Shown here piece by piece: positions 56,001 to 64,000 of a stretch of 64,000 nucleotides of DNA. How positions within the stretch are numbered: position 1 is the first letter of the stretch; every line of letters starts with the position of its first letter. The notes beneath the pieces are model-generated. The model saw nothing but the letters and a program-made list of their open reading frames with translations, searched no databases and was not told the origin of the DNA. The stretch is from Trema orientale (Eukaryota; Streptophyta; Magnoliopsida; Rosales; Cannabaceae): positions 385,865 through 449,864 of the forward strand of contig JXTC01000003.1 of NCBI GenBank assembly GCA_002914845.1, in the 5' to 3' direction. The position numbers and the translations under genes are program-made.

Positions 56001-59000
56001 TTTTTGTTTAGTATTTTCTATTAGAGTATTTTTTAGAAAGTTAATGTGAAAAAATACGATTTTTAAAAAATGTTTGTTTTGCTGAAACTGTATTTTGATC
56101 AGTTAATATTTGAATGAACAACTAGTACTATATTTTTCAGTTCATTAATATAATTGAAAATTACCTTTGCAGGTTGCATTACAGGTTTTGCCATCATCAG
56201 AAGTTGGTTACAAAAAATTAGAGAAATTGACAATTCGTTATTGCGATAGTTTAGAGTTTCTGTTTTGTTTTGCTATGTTTGAAAGCCTTGTGCAGCTTAA
56301 GAGGCTAACTCTTGTCGATTGTGGAGCCATAGAGGAGATAATACGATACACAAAAGAAGCAAGAGAAGAAGAAGGAAGCTTCAAGAAGATTTCACTCCCT
56401 AAACTTGAATATTTAGAGTTAAGTTATCTCCCAAAACTCAAAAGGTTTTGTGAAGCTGATTGTATTGAATGTCCATCCTTGTTACAACTTGAAATTATCA
56501 ACTGTCCTGAATTGAGGCCATTGATTGCCAATTCTGCCTCTACACCAACGCTAACAGCAGCAGTCGAGGGAGAAGTCGGAAAAAGAGACTCGTTGGCAGA
56601 ACAACCCCAGTTCATTGATAAGGTAATGTCACTGATCCAAATTACTTTTTAGTCCTTGTTCAGTTTCGCACTTTTGTTATTTTTCTTTTCATTTGACACT
56701 TTTGTTATTTCCTCTACACTTTAAAAGTGGTACTTTTCTAAATTTATGTCTAAAAATAGTGTTTTCATAAATAAACCTTCTAAAAGTGGTAATTTTAAGG
56801 GACAACATTGCCCTAAAGAGTTATTTATTCATTTCTAGCAGAAAAGAAAAATCCATAAAGGGGTGTAATTACAAAAGAGAAAAATACCGCAAAAGAATGG
56901 TTTAATAAAATCATCTCTTTGTTCATGGTAAGGGTGATACTTGAAAGAGAACTATGGAGATGAAAAGAAATAATTAAACAGTAAAGAAAAAAGCAGAAAA
57001 AAAGGCCATGAAAAATTGGAAATGACATCTGAATTCTCAACAACTCAAAGCCATGAGATCTGAAATTTCAATTACAGGCACCTTTAATAATCAGTTAGTC
57101 AAAAACCTCACAAGCGGTATTTTCCTAAATATTTTTTCAAAATAATGTTTTTCTAAATAAAATTTAAATATAGTATATTTTTTTTAATTTAATATTTTAA
57201 TACGACATCTTAATACAATATGTAACTATTGAAATTATGACAGTATTATAAGTTTACAAAATGTATAACATGAATAATATAAGAAAAACGAAAACAAGAA
57301 CAGAACATGAATTACAACAAAGGAGAACTTGAGCTCAATGGAAGAAAAAAAAAATTGTACTAATTTCTTGATATTTCCTTACTCTAAATTACCATCATCC
57401 AATTACATGTATATTTTAAAAAAAAATGGAAATTTTTTGTTTGTTTCTTTTTTATAGAAGAAAGTAGTAGCAAATTAACTATCATTATGCTTCAAAGATA
57501 TCGTTTTCGAACTCCATCTTCAACCAAATACGTCTCAACTCACCTGTGATAGCAAGGAATGCTTTAACTACCTTCTCATCTTTCGTAAGAGTTCTATAAA
57601 CTACCATTATCGTCTCCAATCTCAAATCATCAATCCTTCTCACTATCTTGAATAATAAATTGCTCTATTTCAACATTCGCTTTCCTTGGCTTTTTCAAAG
57701 CTACAACCATTAAATTCATTCCTTTCCTAAGATTCTTCAACTCATCAGTCTCATTATCATTCCCCTTTGTTTTTTTCTTTTTCAAATTTCTTTCGAATGT
57801 AGATGTAGATGCAATACAAGAAGACTTTCCAAGCTCGTCTTCTTTCCTGTTTTCATTTTCGACTTCATGCTCAGTTGGGTCAAAAGGATTCACTTCCTCA
57901 TACTCAATATTTGATTCCTCCGTAGGTTGATGGAGTTGGCTTTCTTTAGGACCTGTAGCGTGACTTCTAGCTGTCTGATCCTTTCCAACAAGCATGTCCA
58001 TTTTCTCATAGTTTCTTATATGCTTGTATTGAAGTCTGGATGCTTTTGGATGGGCCTACAACTCAAACCAATTTGAAACTACATTAGACAATCATTTGAA
58101 AGAAATAATAAAAAATATTAAAAAAGTATATATCTAAGATCTCACCTTAACATAAGTTTCCCACACAGAGTTTGTTGCCTCAATCATTTGAGTGGAACAG
58201 TTAAAACCAAATCCAATATTACTTAGGATATCTTTTGCAACACTGAATTCTTGATATGATCAGAATGACAAGATATCTCAAATATCTCGTTGACCAAACA
58301 AGCCACAGTTATCAATGTAGTTCTTGCGAAAACCCATCCAACTTTTTGCTCTTTGTGTATTTGATCTATTAGTGAGTCTATCAAATAATCATCCATGTCA
58401 TCTAACCAAGTTAAGTTCCTTTTGCTCGTGATGAACAAATTAGATTCAGTTTCTTCAAATCATTCCCTCTATAGAAACAATTCATATTTGATAAAAAACA
58501 AAAAAACAAAAAAAAAATAAGAAAACAAACCAATAATATGCCAAAAATCATTGTACTAAATTTAACAAGATAATTAGCATCAGAGCAAGCAGAATTACAA
58601 TAACAATCCAATACACCCACTATGAGCAACAATTACAAACTATTAAGAAGAAAAGCTCATAGAAAACCCAAGACAAGACTATGTTTTACACACATATATA
58701 TACATATAGCAACAAATTTTCAAAACTGTAATAACCAAAAACACAGATTACTATCTTGGAGAACAATGTGTTACAATGCTAACACAAAAATATTTAGTGT
58801 TTTTATTTTTATTTTTTCCAAAAATCATTGGGAAAAAAAAAAAGATGAAGCAGCTTCATCAAAAAGATATTTTTATTTTTATTTTTTAAAAGAAAAGAAA
58901 GAAAAAAGCCTGAAGTGTAAAGTGTAAAATGTAAAGCTCTTATACAAGGACAAGTGTAAAGTGTAAAATGTAAAGCTCTTATACAAGGACATGTTCAGTT

Positions 59001-62000
59001 ATTAATTAAGGTTCATAAATTGGTTGTAGCTGCATTGATAAAATGAGATATTGCCCCTTTTCATTTGGTATTTCCTTTTAGAGTATTTTTCAGAATGTTA
59101 ATGTGAAAAAATATGATCTTCGAACAAATTAATATTTGTTTTGTTGATATTAATCTAGAACTAAAACTGTATTTTGATCAGTTAATATTTGAATGAACAA
59201 CTAGTACTATATTTTTCAGTTCATTAATATAATTGAAAATTACCTTTGCAGGTTGCATTACAGGTTTTGCTATCATCAGAAGTTGGTTACAAAAAATTAG
59301 AGCGATTGACAATTCGTGATTGCGATAGTTTAGAGTTTCTGTTTTGTTTTGCTATGATTGAAAGCCTTGTGCAGCTTAAGAGGCTAACTCTGTGGAAATG
59401 TGGAGCGATAGAAGAGATAGTACGATACACAAAAGAAGCAAGAGAAGAAGAAGGAAGCTTTAAGAAGATTTCACTCCCTAAACTTGAATATTTAGAGTTA
59501 ACTAATCTCCCAAAACTCAAAAGGTTTTGTGAAGCTGATTGTATTGAATGTCCATCCTTGGTAGAACTTGAAATTTATGGCTGTCCTGAATTGAGGCCAT
59601 TGATTACCAATTCTGCCTCTACACCAACGCTAACAGCAGCAGTCGAGGGAGAAGTTGGAAAAAGAGATTCGTTGGCAGAACAACCCATTGATATTTTCAA
59701 CTTAATGTTCATTGATAAGGTAATCTCACTGTTCCAAATTACTTTTTAGTCTTTGTTCTGTTTCCCACTTTTGTTGACACTTTATTAGGTTTAGTATTCT
59801 TTTCACAGTGATGACTACCCTTTTTTTTTTTTTTTTGATGTTAGAATACCATTATGGAAATTCACAGCCAGCTATCTATAACTGCCCACCACTTTGACAA
59901 AGCAATGGTAGACATAACTCTGTAAAGATTAATATAAGAATTAACAAAATGAATAGCACTGAACTTCTTTTGGGACTGTTTTAGATTGAGACTCTGCGCT
60001 GAGTAATACTCTAAGGTTAATAGATGCATCAGCACTAGTTCAAAACATCGTTAGTGAAAAATTTTCTGATGCGAGAAAAGAATATACTCGTACTCACACA
60101 TATATAAGCACACATAAACACACACTTGAAAATACGTACACAGACTTATATTTTATATATATATATATATATGAAAATGTGTACTTCTAGACGCATGTAG
60201 CTTACATATGCACAATTGTTTCATTTACACATATTTTGTCAAAAGTTTTTCTTGTAATAAGAAACAAGTCATAGTTACTTGTTTTCTTATTAATTTGGTG
60301 ACTTCCGCTTAACTAATTAACCGCATACATCATAATGATTTGGACGTCCTACAATTACGTATGGATTAATTAAACTCTTACATATTCCCTGCTTGAAAGA
60401 GTTTTCGAAGAAAAAATAAAAAAAAAATATTTATAGTCTAAAATGGGCCCCACATGATTACTTGATCTCAATAAAATTCGGAAAAACTAATATAGTACCA
60501 GAATTTGACAATTTGTCAATTCGGACGTACTCACCGATTAATTCCCATGTTCAAATTTTTTAATTGTACTTTTTTATATGGTGTTTCCTAACGAAACAAG
60601 GAGTTCACAACTACAGGACTCTAGCTAAGAAAACACTACAAACATATATGAGACTCCTAATATAACAACTACTTTTAAACAAGTCTGGATTGCCGTGAAA
60701 ATTAGTATAGAACTTTTTTTTTGTTGCTGTTGAGACTGAGATTATGTTCTGAAGAGTGACAGTGATAAGGTTCACGGATGCATCAAGACTCTTCTTCGTT
60801 GTCAAAACATGACAAACTTAAATTTTCTGATGCGAGATTATAGTATATTCACGCACACACACACCTATATACACATACACAAACTTGTATTGTTTATTTA
60901 TCTATCTATGAACTATGAATGTGTACTTATACACGCATATACCTTACACAGGGAAAAAATTGTTCCATGTACAAACATATTTTGTCAAAATTGTTTCCTT
61001 TATATTCATAATTTCAAATTACAATTACTTGATTCTTTGTTGTTTTATTGACATCCATATGACTAATTGACCACGTGCATCATACTGATTTGAATGTTCT
61101 ACAGTTACATATAGATTACCTGAACTCTTACATATAGTCCCTGTTTAAAATAGTGTCTTTCGTGAGGAGGGGTGATCTGAAATGGGCCCCAACATGATTA
61201 CTTGATCTCAATAACTATAAATATTTGAAAATTGTCAATTGGCCCTGATATCCCATGGTTCTTCTATGACTAATTCTTATGTTTTAATTTTTTTTTTTCT
61301 TATTATGGAAAAGTTATGGCAACATCGAGAAGAATATAGTGGTTGGACAGTCCCACGCTTAAGAACGCTAGAATTGGGAGGACTTCCTATGCTGATGCAG
61401 TTGTTTGAGGATCCAGAAGACTTGCAATTCTTTCAGAATTTAGAAACTCTCACTGTGAGAGATTGTGGCAGATTGAAGAGCTCGTTCATGTCATCCTCTG
61501 CAGCTAAAAGTCTAGCACAACTCAAAAGAATGAGCATTTCTGAATGTAAGCAAATAAGGCACGTAATTGTGGAGAATGAAGGTGAAGGTGAAGGTGAAGC
61601 AGCAGACAGTGGTGAGATTGTCTTCAGCCAGTTGGAGACTTTAAGACTTCGTGACTTACCCAGTCTCGAAAGCTTCCATTGCGGGAATAGTAACTTACGA
61701 TTTCCAAATTTGGAAGAAGTAGACGTGAGCGATTGTGGCAAATTGAAGAGCTTGTTCATGTCATCCTCTGCAGCTAAAAGCCTAGTACAAGATTGTGGCA
61801 GATTGGAGAGCTTGTTCACGTCATCCTCTGCAGCTAAAAGCCTAGTACAACTCAAAGAAATGAGGATTTCTAAGTGTAAGCAAATGAGGCAAGTAATAGT
61901 GGAGAATGAAGGTGAAGGTGAAGCAGCAGACAGTGGTGAGATTGTCTTCAGCCAATTGGAGACTTTAAGACTTCGTGACTTACCCAGTCTCGAAAGCTTC

Positions 62001-62411
62001 CATTGCGGGAATAGTAATTTACGATTTCCAAATTTGGAAGACGTATTCGTGAGCGATTGTGGCAAATTGAAGAGCTTGTTCATGTCATCCTCTGCAGCTA
62101 AAAGTCTAGCACAACTCAAAACAATGAACATTTATAACTGTGAGCAAATGAGACAAGTAATTGTGGAGAATGAAAGTGAAGGTGAAGGTGAAACAGCGGA
62201 GAGTGGTGAGATTGTCTTCAGCCAATTGGAGACTTTAGAACTTGGTGATTTACCCAGTCTCGAAAGCTTCCATTGCGGGAATTGTAATTTACGATTTCCA
62301 AATTTGACAAAAGTAATCGTGAAAAATTGCCCTGAGATGAAGAGTTTCCCCCCTGGAACTGTAATCACCTCCAATGTAGTTTGGGAGGGTGATATGAATC
62401 TGAATAGTTAG
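50559..62411 (+). CDS. CC-NBS-LRR disease-resistance-type protein (RPS2/RPS5/At4g27190-like), 5 coding exons
   Basis: Predicted coding exons are 50559-53045, 55301-55477, 56173-56622, 59252-59719 and 61314-62411, giving about 1559 residues. Every exon is divisible by three and all junctions are phase 0 with GT-AG borders. The family comprises cytosolic or membrane-attached immune receptors: the NB-ARC switches on ATP binding and the LRR senses a pathogen effector or a guarded host protein. Seen here are a coiled-coil N-terminus with 'VEDWLNEAN', the P-loop at ~183-191, kinase-2 ~261-268, GLPL ~348-351, a VHD version of the MHD motif ~482-484, and then a long LRR. The start is the ATG at 50559 just after a leader intron; the preceding TTG at 50550 is not credible. 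Exons 3 and 4 are duplicates, and introns hold transposon and pseudogene sequence. No frame break is seen, so the gene could be functional. Exon borders are inferred by eye. Confidence 0.8.
53400..55149 (-). mobile_element. TRIM-like LTR element inside NLR intron 1
   Basis: The direct repeats 53400-54187 (459 bases once an insertion is removed) and 54736-55149 (414 bases) share 'aggataagatgagaaaagat', 'gtagaa(a/g)agcaata' and 'aaatctagttatc'. Both run from TG to CA ('tgatgta...' to 'tacatca/tacgtca'). Flanking pentamers are 'tacag' and 'tacaa'. Only ~550 bases lie between the LTRs. On the minus strand the start of this interior, 'attagtatgcaagtc', weakly resembles a tRNA-Met primer site. There are no coding domains, so it is a terminal-repeat retrotransposon in miniature or a heavily deleted Copia. 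Confidence 0.7.
53454..53777 (+). mobile_element. Solo LTR (324 bp) nested in the TRIM-like LTR
   Basis: It has perfect 8-base inverted termini 'tgatgcag' and 'ctgcatca' and a perfect 5-base target duplication 'aatag' (53449-53453 and 53778-53782). A promoter-like 'catatataagctgg' lies at ~53641. Removing it restores alignment between the two TRIM LTRs. Orientation is set by the TATA motif. Confidence 0.85.
55301..55477 (+). CDS. NLR exon 2: LRR
   Basis: 59 codons: 'VAFPSLEKLKLQGLSSVQTL' then 'LLRKLYISDCPKLKTL', i.e. two LRRs of the At4g27190-like type. Acceptor 'gtgtttgtag|GTG', donor 'GAAGCG|GTACTC'. Phase 0 on both sides. Confidence 0.75.
55478..56009. other. NLR intron 2, unique part
   Basis: AT-rich. 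No element or gene recognised. The last ~160 bases before exon 3 belong to the duplicated block that also precedes exon 4. Confidence 0.5.
56010..56690 (+). repeat. Exon-3 duplication block, copy 1
   Basis: The duplicated block covers the end of intron 2, exon 3 and the first ~70 bases of intron 3. It pairs with 59068-59780. The last ~80 bases before the exon ('tgatcagttaatatttgaat' to 'ttacctttgcag') look identical in the two copies. Confidence 0.85.
56173..56622 (+). CDS. NLR exon 3: LRR module (copy 1)
   Basis: 150 codons starting 'VALQVLPSSEVGYKKLEKLT'. They contain 'LVQLKRLTLVDCGAIEEI', 'LPKLEYLELSYLPKLKRF' and 'CPSLLQLEIINCPELRPL'. They end in a low-complexity linker before 'FIDK|GTAATG'. 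Phase 0 on both sides. Confidence 0.8.
56691..57484. other. NLR intron 3, left part
   Basis: AT-rich. 56700-56800 and 57115-57170 contain the dispersed 'aaaagtggtatttttctaaa' repeat type. No gene recognised. Confidence 0.4.
57485..58438 (-). pseudogene. Myb/SANT-like (L10-interacting MYB domain type) gene remnant, antisense in NLR intron 3
   Basis: The minus strand begins 'KRNLTWLDDMDDYLIDSLID', a Myb/SANT-like DNA-binding domain. After a small deletion and frameshift (~58225) it continues 'DILSNIGFGFNCSTQMIEAT' and 'VWETYVK'. A donor 'AAG|gtgaga' (~58146) and an acceptor 'gagttgtag' (~58056) then lead to 'AHPKASRLQYKHIRNYEKMD'. A polar region with a basic stretch follows, and after another shift (~57645) the end 'IDDLRLETIMVVY' to a stop at 57485. 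The layout matches plant L10-interacting MYB proteins and the Myb-like partners of Harbinger transposons. At least two frameshifts and no good start codon, so it is a pseudogene. Confidence 0.65.
58439..59067. other. NLR intron 3, right part
   Basis: Includes a 45-base direct repeat ('gtgtaaaatgtaaagctctt' + 'atacaaggacaagtgtaaa') at 58918-58995 and A-rich tracts. No coding content beyond the pseudogene's possible upstream end. Confidence 0.45.
59068..59780 (+). repeat. Exon-3 duplication block, copy 2
   Basis: Partner of 56010-56690. It includes exon 4 and the same flanking intron sequence, and ends near 'caaattactttttagtcttt'. Confidence 0.85.
59252..59719 (+). CDS. NLR exon 4: LRR module (copy 2)
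   Basis: 156 codons, a duplicate of exon 3. Most of the differences are changes at exposed LRR positions ('LTLWKCGAIEEI' for 'LTLVDCGAIEEI', 'LELTNLP' for 'LELSYLP', 'LVELEIYGC' for 'LLQLEIINC'). There is also a six-residue insertion ('IDIFNLM') near the end. Phase 0 on both sides, so it adds a module without breaking the frame. Confidence 0.8.
59930..60600 (+). repeat. Intron-4 duplication, copy 1
   Basis: Shared ordered blocks with 60700-61310 include 'atagatgcatcag', 'aaattttctgatgcgaga', 'catattttgtcaaaa', 'aaatgggccccacatgatta' and 'cttgatctcaata'. Contains CA/TA-rich microsatellites. Confidence 0.75.
60700..61310 (+). repeat. Intron-4 duplication, copy 2
   Basis: Partner of 59930-60600, ending at the exon-5 acceptor. 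The duplication is older than the exon-3/4 one, judging by more visible differences. Confidence 0.75.
61314..62411 (+). CDS. NLR exon 5: modular C-terminal LRR
   Basis: 365 codons to a TAG at 62409. After 'LWQHREEYSGWTVPRLRTLE' the exon consists of three ~90-residue modules beginning at 61461, 61791 and 62055 plus a truncated 20-residue module at 61731-61790. Each module carries 'DCG(K/R)L(K/E)S', 'SSSAAKSL', an acidic 'ENEGEGE' tract of variable length, 'GEIVFSQLETL' and 'LPSLESFHCGN'. The last module ends in 'CPEMKSFPPGT', a usual C-terminus for this NLR group. The acceptor (after 'tattatggaaaag') is my choice; a nearby one would shift the first few residues. Confidence 0.8.
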   Translation, partial: LWQHREEYSGWTVPRLRTLELGGLPMLMQLFEDPEDLQFFQNLETLTVRDCGRLKSSFMSSSAAKSLAQLKRMSISECKQIRHVIVENEGEGEGEAADSGEIVFSQLETLRLRDLPSLESFHCGNSNLRFPNLEEVDVSDCGKLKSLFMSSSAAKSLVQDCGRLESLFTSSSAAKSLVQLKEMRISKCKQMRQVIVENEGEGEAADSGEIVFSQLETLRLRDLPSLESFHCGNSNLRFPNLEDVFVSDCGKLKSLFMSSSAAKSLAQLKTMNIYNCEQMRQVIVENESEGEGETAESGEIVFSQLETLELGDLPSLESFHCGNCNLRFPNLTKVIVKNCPEMKSFPPGTVITSNVVWEGDMNLNS

Positions 62412-62639
62412 TTACATATTGGGAGAAGAAGATGGACCTGCGTGAGGCAGTACAAACCCCATTCTCTGCTTCAGGCGACACATAGGTAGATAGATGAATG
62501 GTATTCTTCCGAATCCGAATAAGCTGGACTGGCTGGCCCGTTCCAAATAGATGGTATTTATATATTTCTTATTTTGCTTTTACCATTTATTGGATATGTA
62601 TGGTAGAATTTTATTAATCCGTTACATATATATATATAT
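62412..62639 (+). other. 3' UTR and flank of the NLR gene
   Basis: No coding. 'ttcttattttgc' and 'ttttattaatc' AT-rich stretches could serve polyadenylation, but no clear AATAAA was found. Confidence 0.35.
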
Positions 62640-63045
62640 GGTTGCCAATCCGGTAGGTATTTTTTTTTTATGAGCAATGCTATGGGGCACCAGTGGTGCC
62701 CAGCACCACAGTGACATGTCTGTTTGTCATTGGATGATTTAATTAATAAACTGGGTCCCACATAGGCCCCACTTAAATTATAATTATGATTAGCCAGTGA
62801 CAGACTGACACATCACTGTGGTGCTGGGCACCACTGGTGCCCTATAGCATTATTCTTTTTTTTTACCTAACAAATATATTTTTTTATTGTAAAAGATAGG
62901 AGAGAGAAAAGTCATTAATTATGCACGTCTTTTCATGCACTTCATTAGAGCCATTGGATCACCATTAGATGATGATCTAACGGTTCAAAAAAAAATACCT
63001 ACCCATAGGTAAAAAAAAAAAAAAATACCTATTGGATTGGCAACC
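62640..63045. mobile_element. MITE with nested MITE (MULE-like)
   Basis: Ends 'ggttgccaatcc' and inverted 'ggattggcaacc', extending through 'ggtaggtatttttttt'. It is flanked by 'tatatatat' on both sides (9 bases, although the flank is a TA microsatellite). It lies ~230 bases after the NLR stop codon. Confidence 0.7.
62671..62855. mobile_element. Inner MITE (185 bp)
   Basis: Nearly perfect ~40-base inverted ends: 'aatgctatggggcaccagtg' plus 'gtgcccagcaccacagtga', and the inverse at 62810-62850. Flanked by 'tttttttta' on both sides. It sits inside the outer MITE. Confidence 0.85.
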
Positions 63046-63282
63046 TATATATATATGCCTATATTTTGAAGATGACTTGGAAATAATTGGTTTAGAATCA
63101 GTGTATTCTTTTTCTTATTCCAAGAACATGTCGGTTGAAGATTTGGTCTATTTTCTCTTCTTTTTCGCCTCTTTAATTTTTCTTAGTTTGGAATTTTTTT
63201 TTTTTCAGTTTAAATGTTTGAAAATGTGGCTGCTTTGCTTTTATAAATTCTCCCTCAAAACTTTTTTTTTTCTTTTTTAGTT

Positions 63283-63440
63283 ATGCTATGAGGCATTTTA
63301 AGGTGTCAAGCACCACATGAAGTTTCAGTTTTTCACTAGAAGATGAAATTAATACATTGGGCACCGTATAAGGTCCCACCTAAAGTGTCATTTTATCTTC
63401 TAATAAAAAACATGTACCTCATGTAGTGCTGGGTACCTAA
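63283..63440. mobile_element. Diverged relative of the inner MITE
   Basis: It starts 'tatgctatgaggcatttta' with 'gtcaagcaccacatgaa', and ends with the inverse type 'ctcatgtagtgctgggtacc'. Similar length and plan to 62671-62855. Confidence 0.6.
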
Positions 63441-63469
63441 AAGTGAAGATGAACTAAAATTTTTCGGTA

Positions 63470-63885
63470 TTTAGCTAAATACTGCAACTAACTTTTTGTT
63501 CTCACAAAACTAAAAATTCTTAGTAAGAGATTGTGATAAAAACCTCTATTTTTCAAAATAAGAAAAAAAAAAAACACCTTAAACTACTGTTTTGGTGAAA
63601 CTTTAAATGCAAAATGTCTAAATTACTTTTACATATATTTCTAAACCTAATTTTTAAGATAATTAATAGATATTTTTATGATATTTTTGTATAAATAGAT
63701 TTTTTTTAAAAATGAATTATTTGGATATTAATGTCTAAAGGATATTATTGTCATTCAAGAAAAAATTTAGTTAAAAATAGATTACTTTCCTTTTTCCTGT
63801 TTTGAAAAATAGAGGGATACTTTTTTAGGTTTTGTAAGAAGACGTGATTAAACGTAGTATTTAGCCAAAATAGAGGAGTGTTTTT
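63470..63885. repeat. Possible inverted-repeat element
   Basis: 'atttagctaaatactgcaac' on the left and the inverse of 'gtagtatttagccaaaatag' on the right. The interior is AT-rich and non-coding. Target duplication not identified. Confidence 0.35.
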
Positions 63886-64000
63886 TAGATTAACTCTTTT
63901 TGAATAGAGAAATTAGGCGAAATATGCTCCTTAATACCCCTATTTTGGCTCGTATGCACAAGTTAAAAAACATTTGAAAAATATGTGTGCAGACGAAAAT

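Noticed and set aside
58622-58927. 101-residue plus-strand frame in NLR intron 3
   Set aside because: Low-complexity Phe/Lys-rich sequence, no domain, lies in AT-rich intron DNA.
61433-62374. Minus-strand frames of 232 and 80 residues opposite the LRR exon
   Set aside because: Antisense shadows of the repeated LRR modules; their internal repeats mirror the sense repeats.

Overview
The window is nuclear DNA of a flowering plant, most likely a eudicot. It is strongly AT-rich, genes are sparse and carry GT-AG introns, and the space between them is filled with plant transposable elements (Copia and other LTR elements, hAT, CACTA, MULE-like, SINEs, MITEs). There are two assembly gaps (7421-8010 and 21464-21697). 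I cannot name the species. LAYOUT: 1-6.3 kb is the most genic left part. It holds a small plant membrane protein gene (2395-3078, +) and a 5'/3'-incomplete FBW2-like F-box gene (5405-6164, -). From 7.1 to 9.1 kb lies an insertion that looks like a Pack-MULE: it has a target-site duplication, an 'empty-site' paralogue next door, and a captured first exon of a nitrilase-like (deaminated-glutathione amidase type) gene. From 9.7 to 13.4 kb is a degenerate ~1.6-2 kb tandem duplication. One copy holds a SINE. Between 15.4 and 16.2 kb is a minisatellite. Two more SINE-like units and a Copia 5' fragment follow. 20.6-25.1 kb is a full-length but dead autonomous hAT transposon (BED zinc finger, RNase-H-like core and dimerisation domain, several stops and a frameshift). 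It is followed by a perfect 630-bp non-autonomous hAT. 28-36 kb holds a hAT MITE and a three-deep nest: a hAT MITE inside a solo LTR inside the gag of a decayed Copia. 36.4-46.5 kb looks like a small CACTA element split by an 8.5-kb SIRE/Maximus-like Copia with intact ~1.79-kb LTRs and no reverse transcriptase. THE MAIN LIVING GENE is at 50.56-62.41 kb (+). It is a coiled-coil NBS-LRR (CNL) resistance-type gene of the RPS2/RPS5/At4g27190-like class, predicted at five coding exons and about 1559 residues. Every coding exon is a multiple of three and all junctions are phase 0. LRR exons 3 and 4 are a recent tandem duplication, and the last exon is built from ~90-residue LRR modules with a 20-residue in-frame duplication. 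Its introns hold a TRIM-like element with a nested solo LTR, an antisense Myb/SANT-like pseudogene and a duplicated intron block. A remnant resembling the 5' UTR/intron of this gene lies near 26.3 kb, so the locus probably once had another NLR copy. The 3' flank carries nested MITEs. HOW THE PARTS RELATE: apart from the two left-hand genes and the NLR, almost everything is transposon-derived. The most informative biology is (i) modular frame-neutral LRR growth in the NLR, (ii) gene-fragment capture by a MULE-like element, and (iii) a readable order of nested insertions with decay by C-to-T/G-to-A type stops. All coordinates come from reading the sequence by eye; no alignments or database searches were run.
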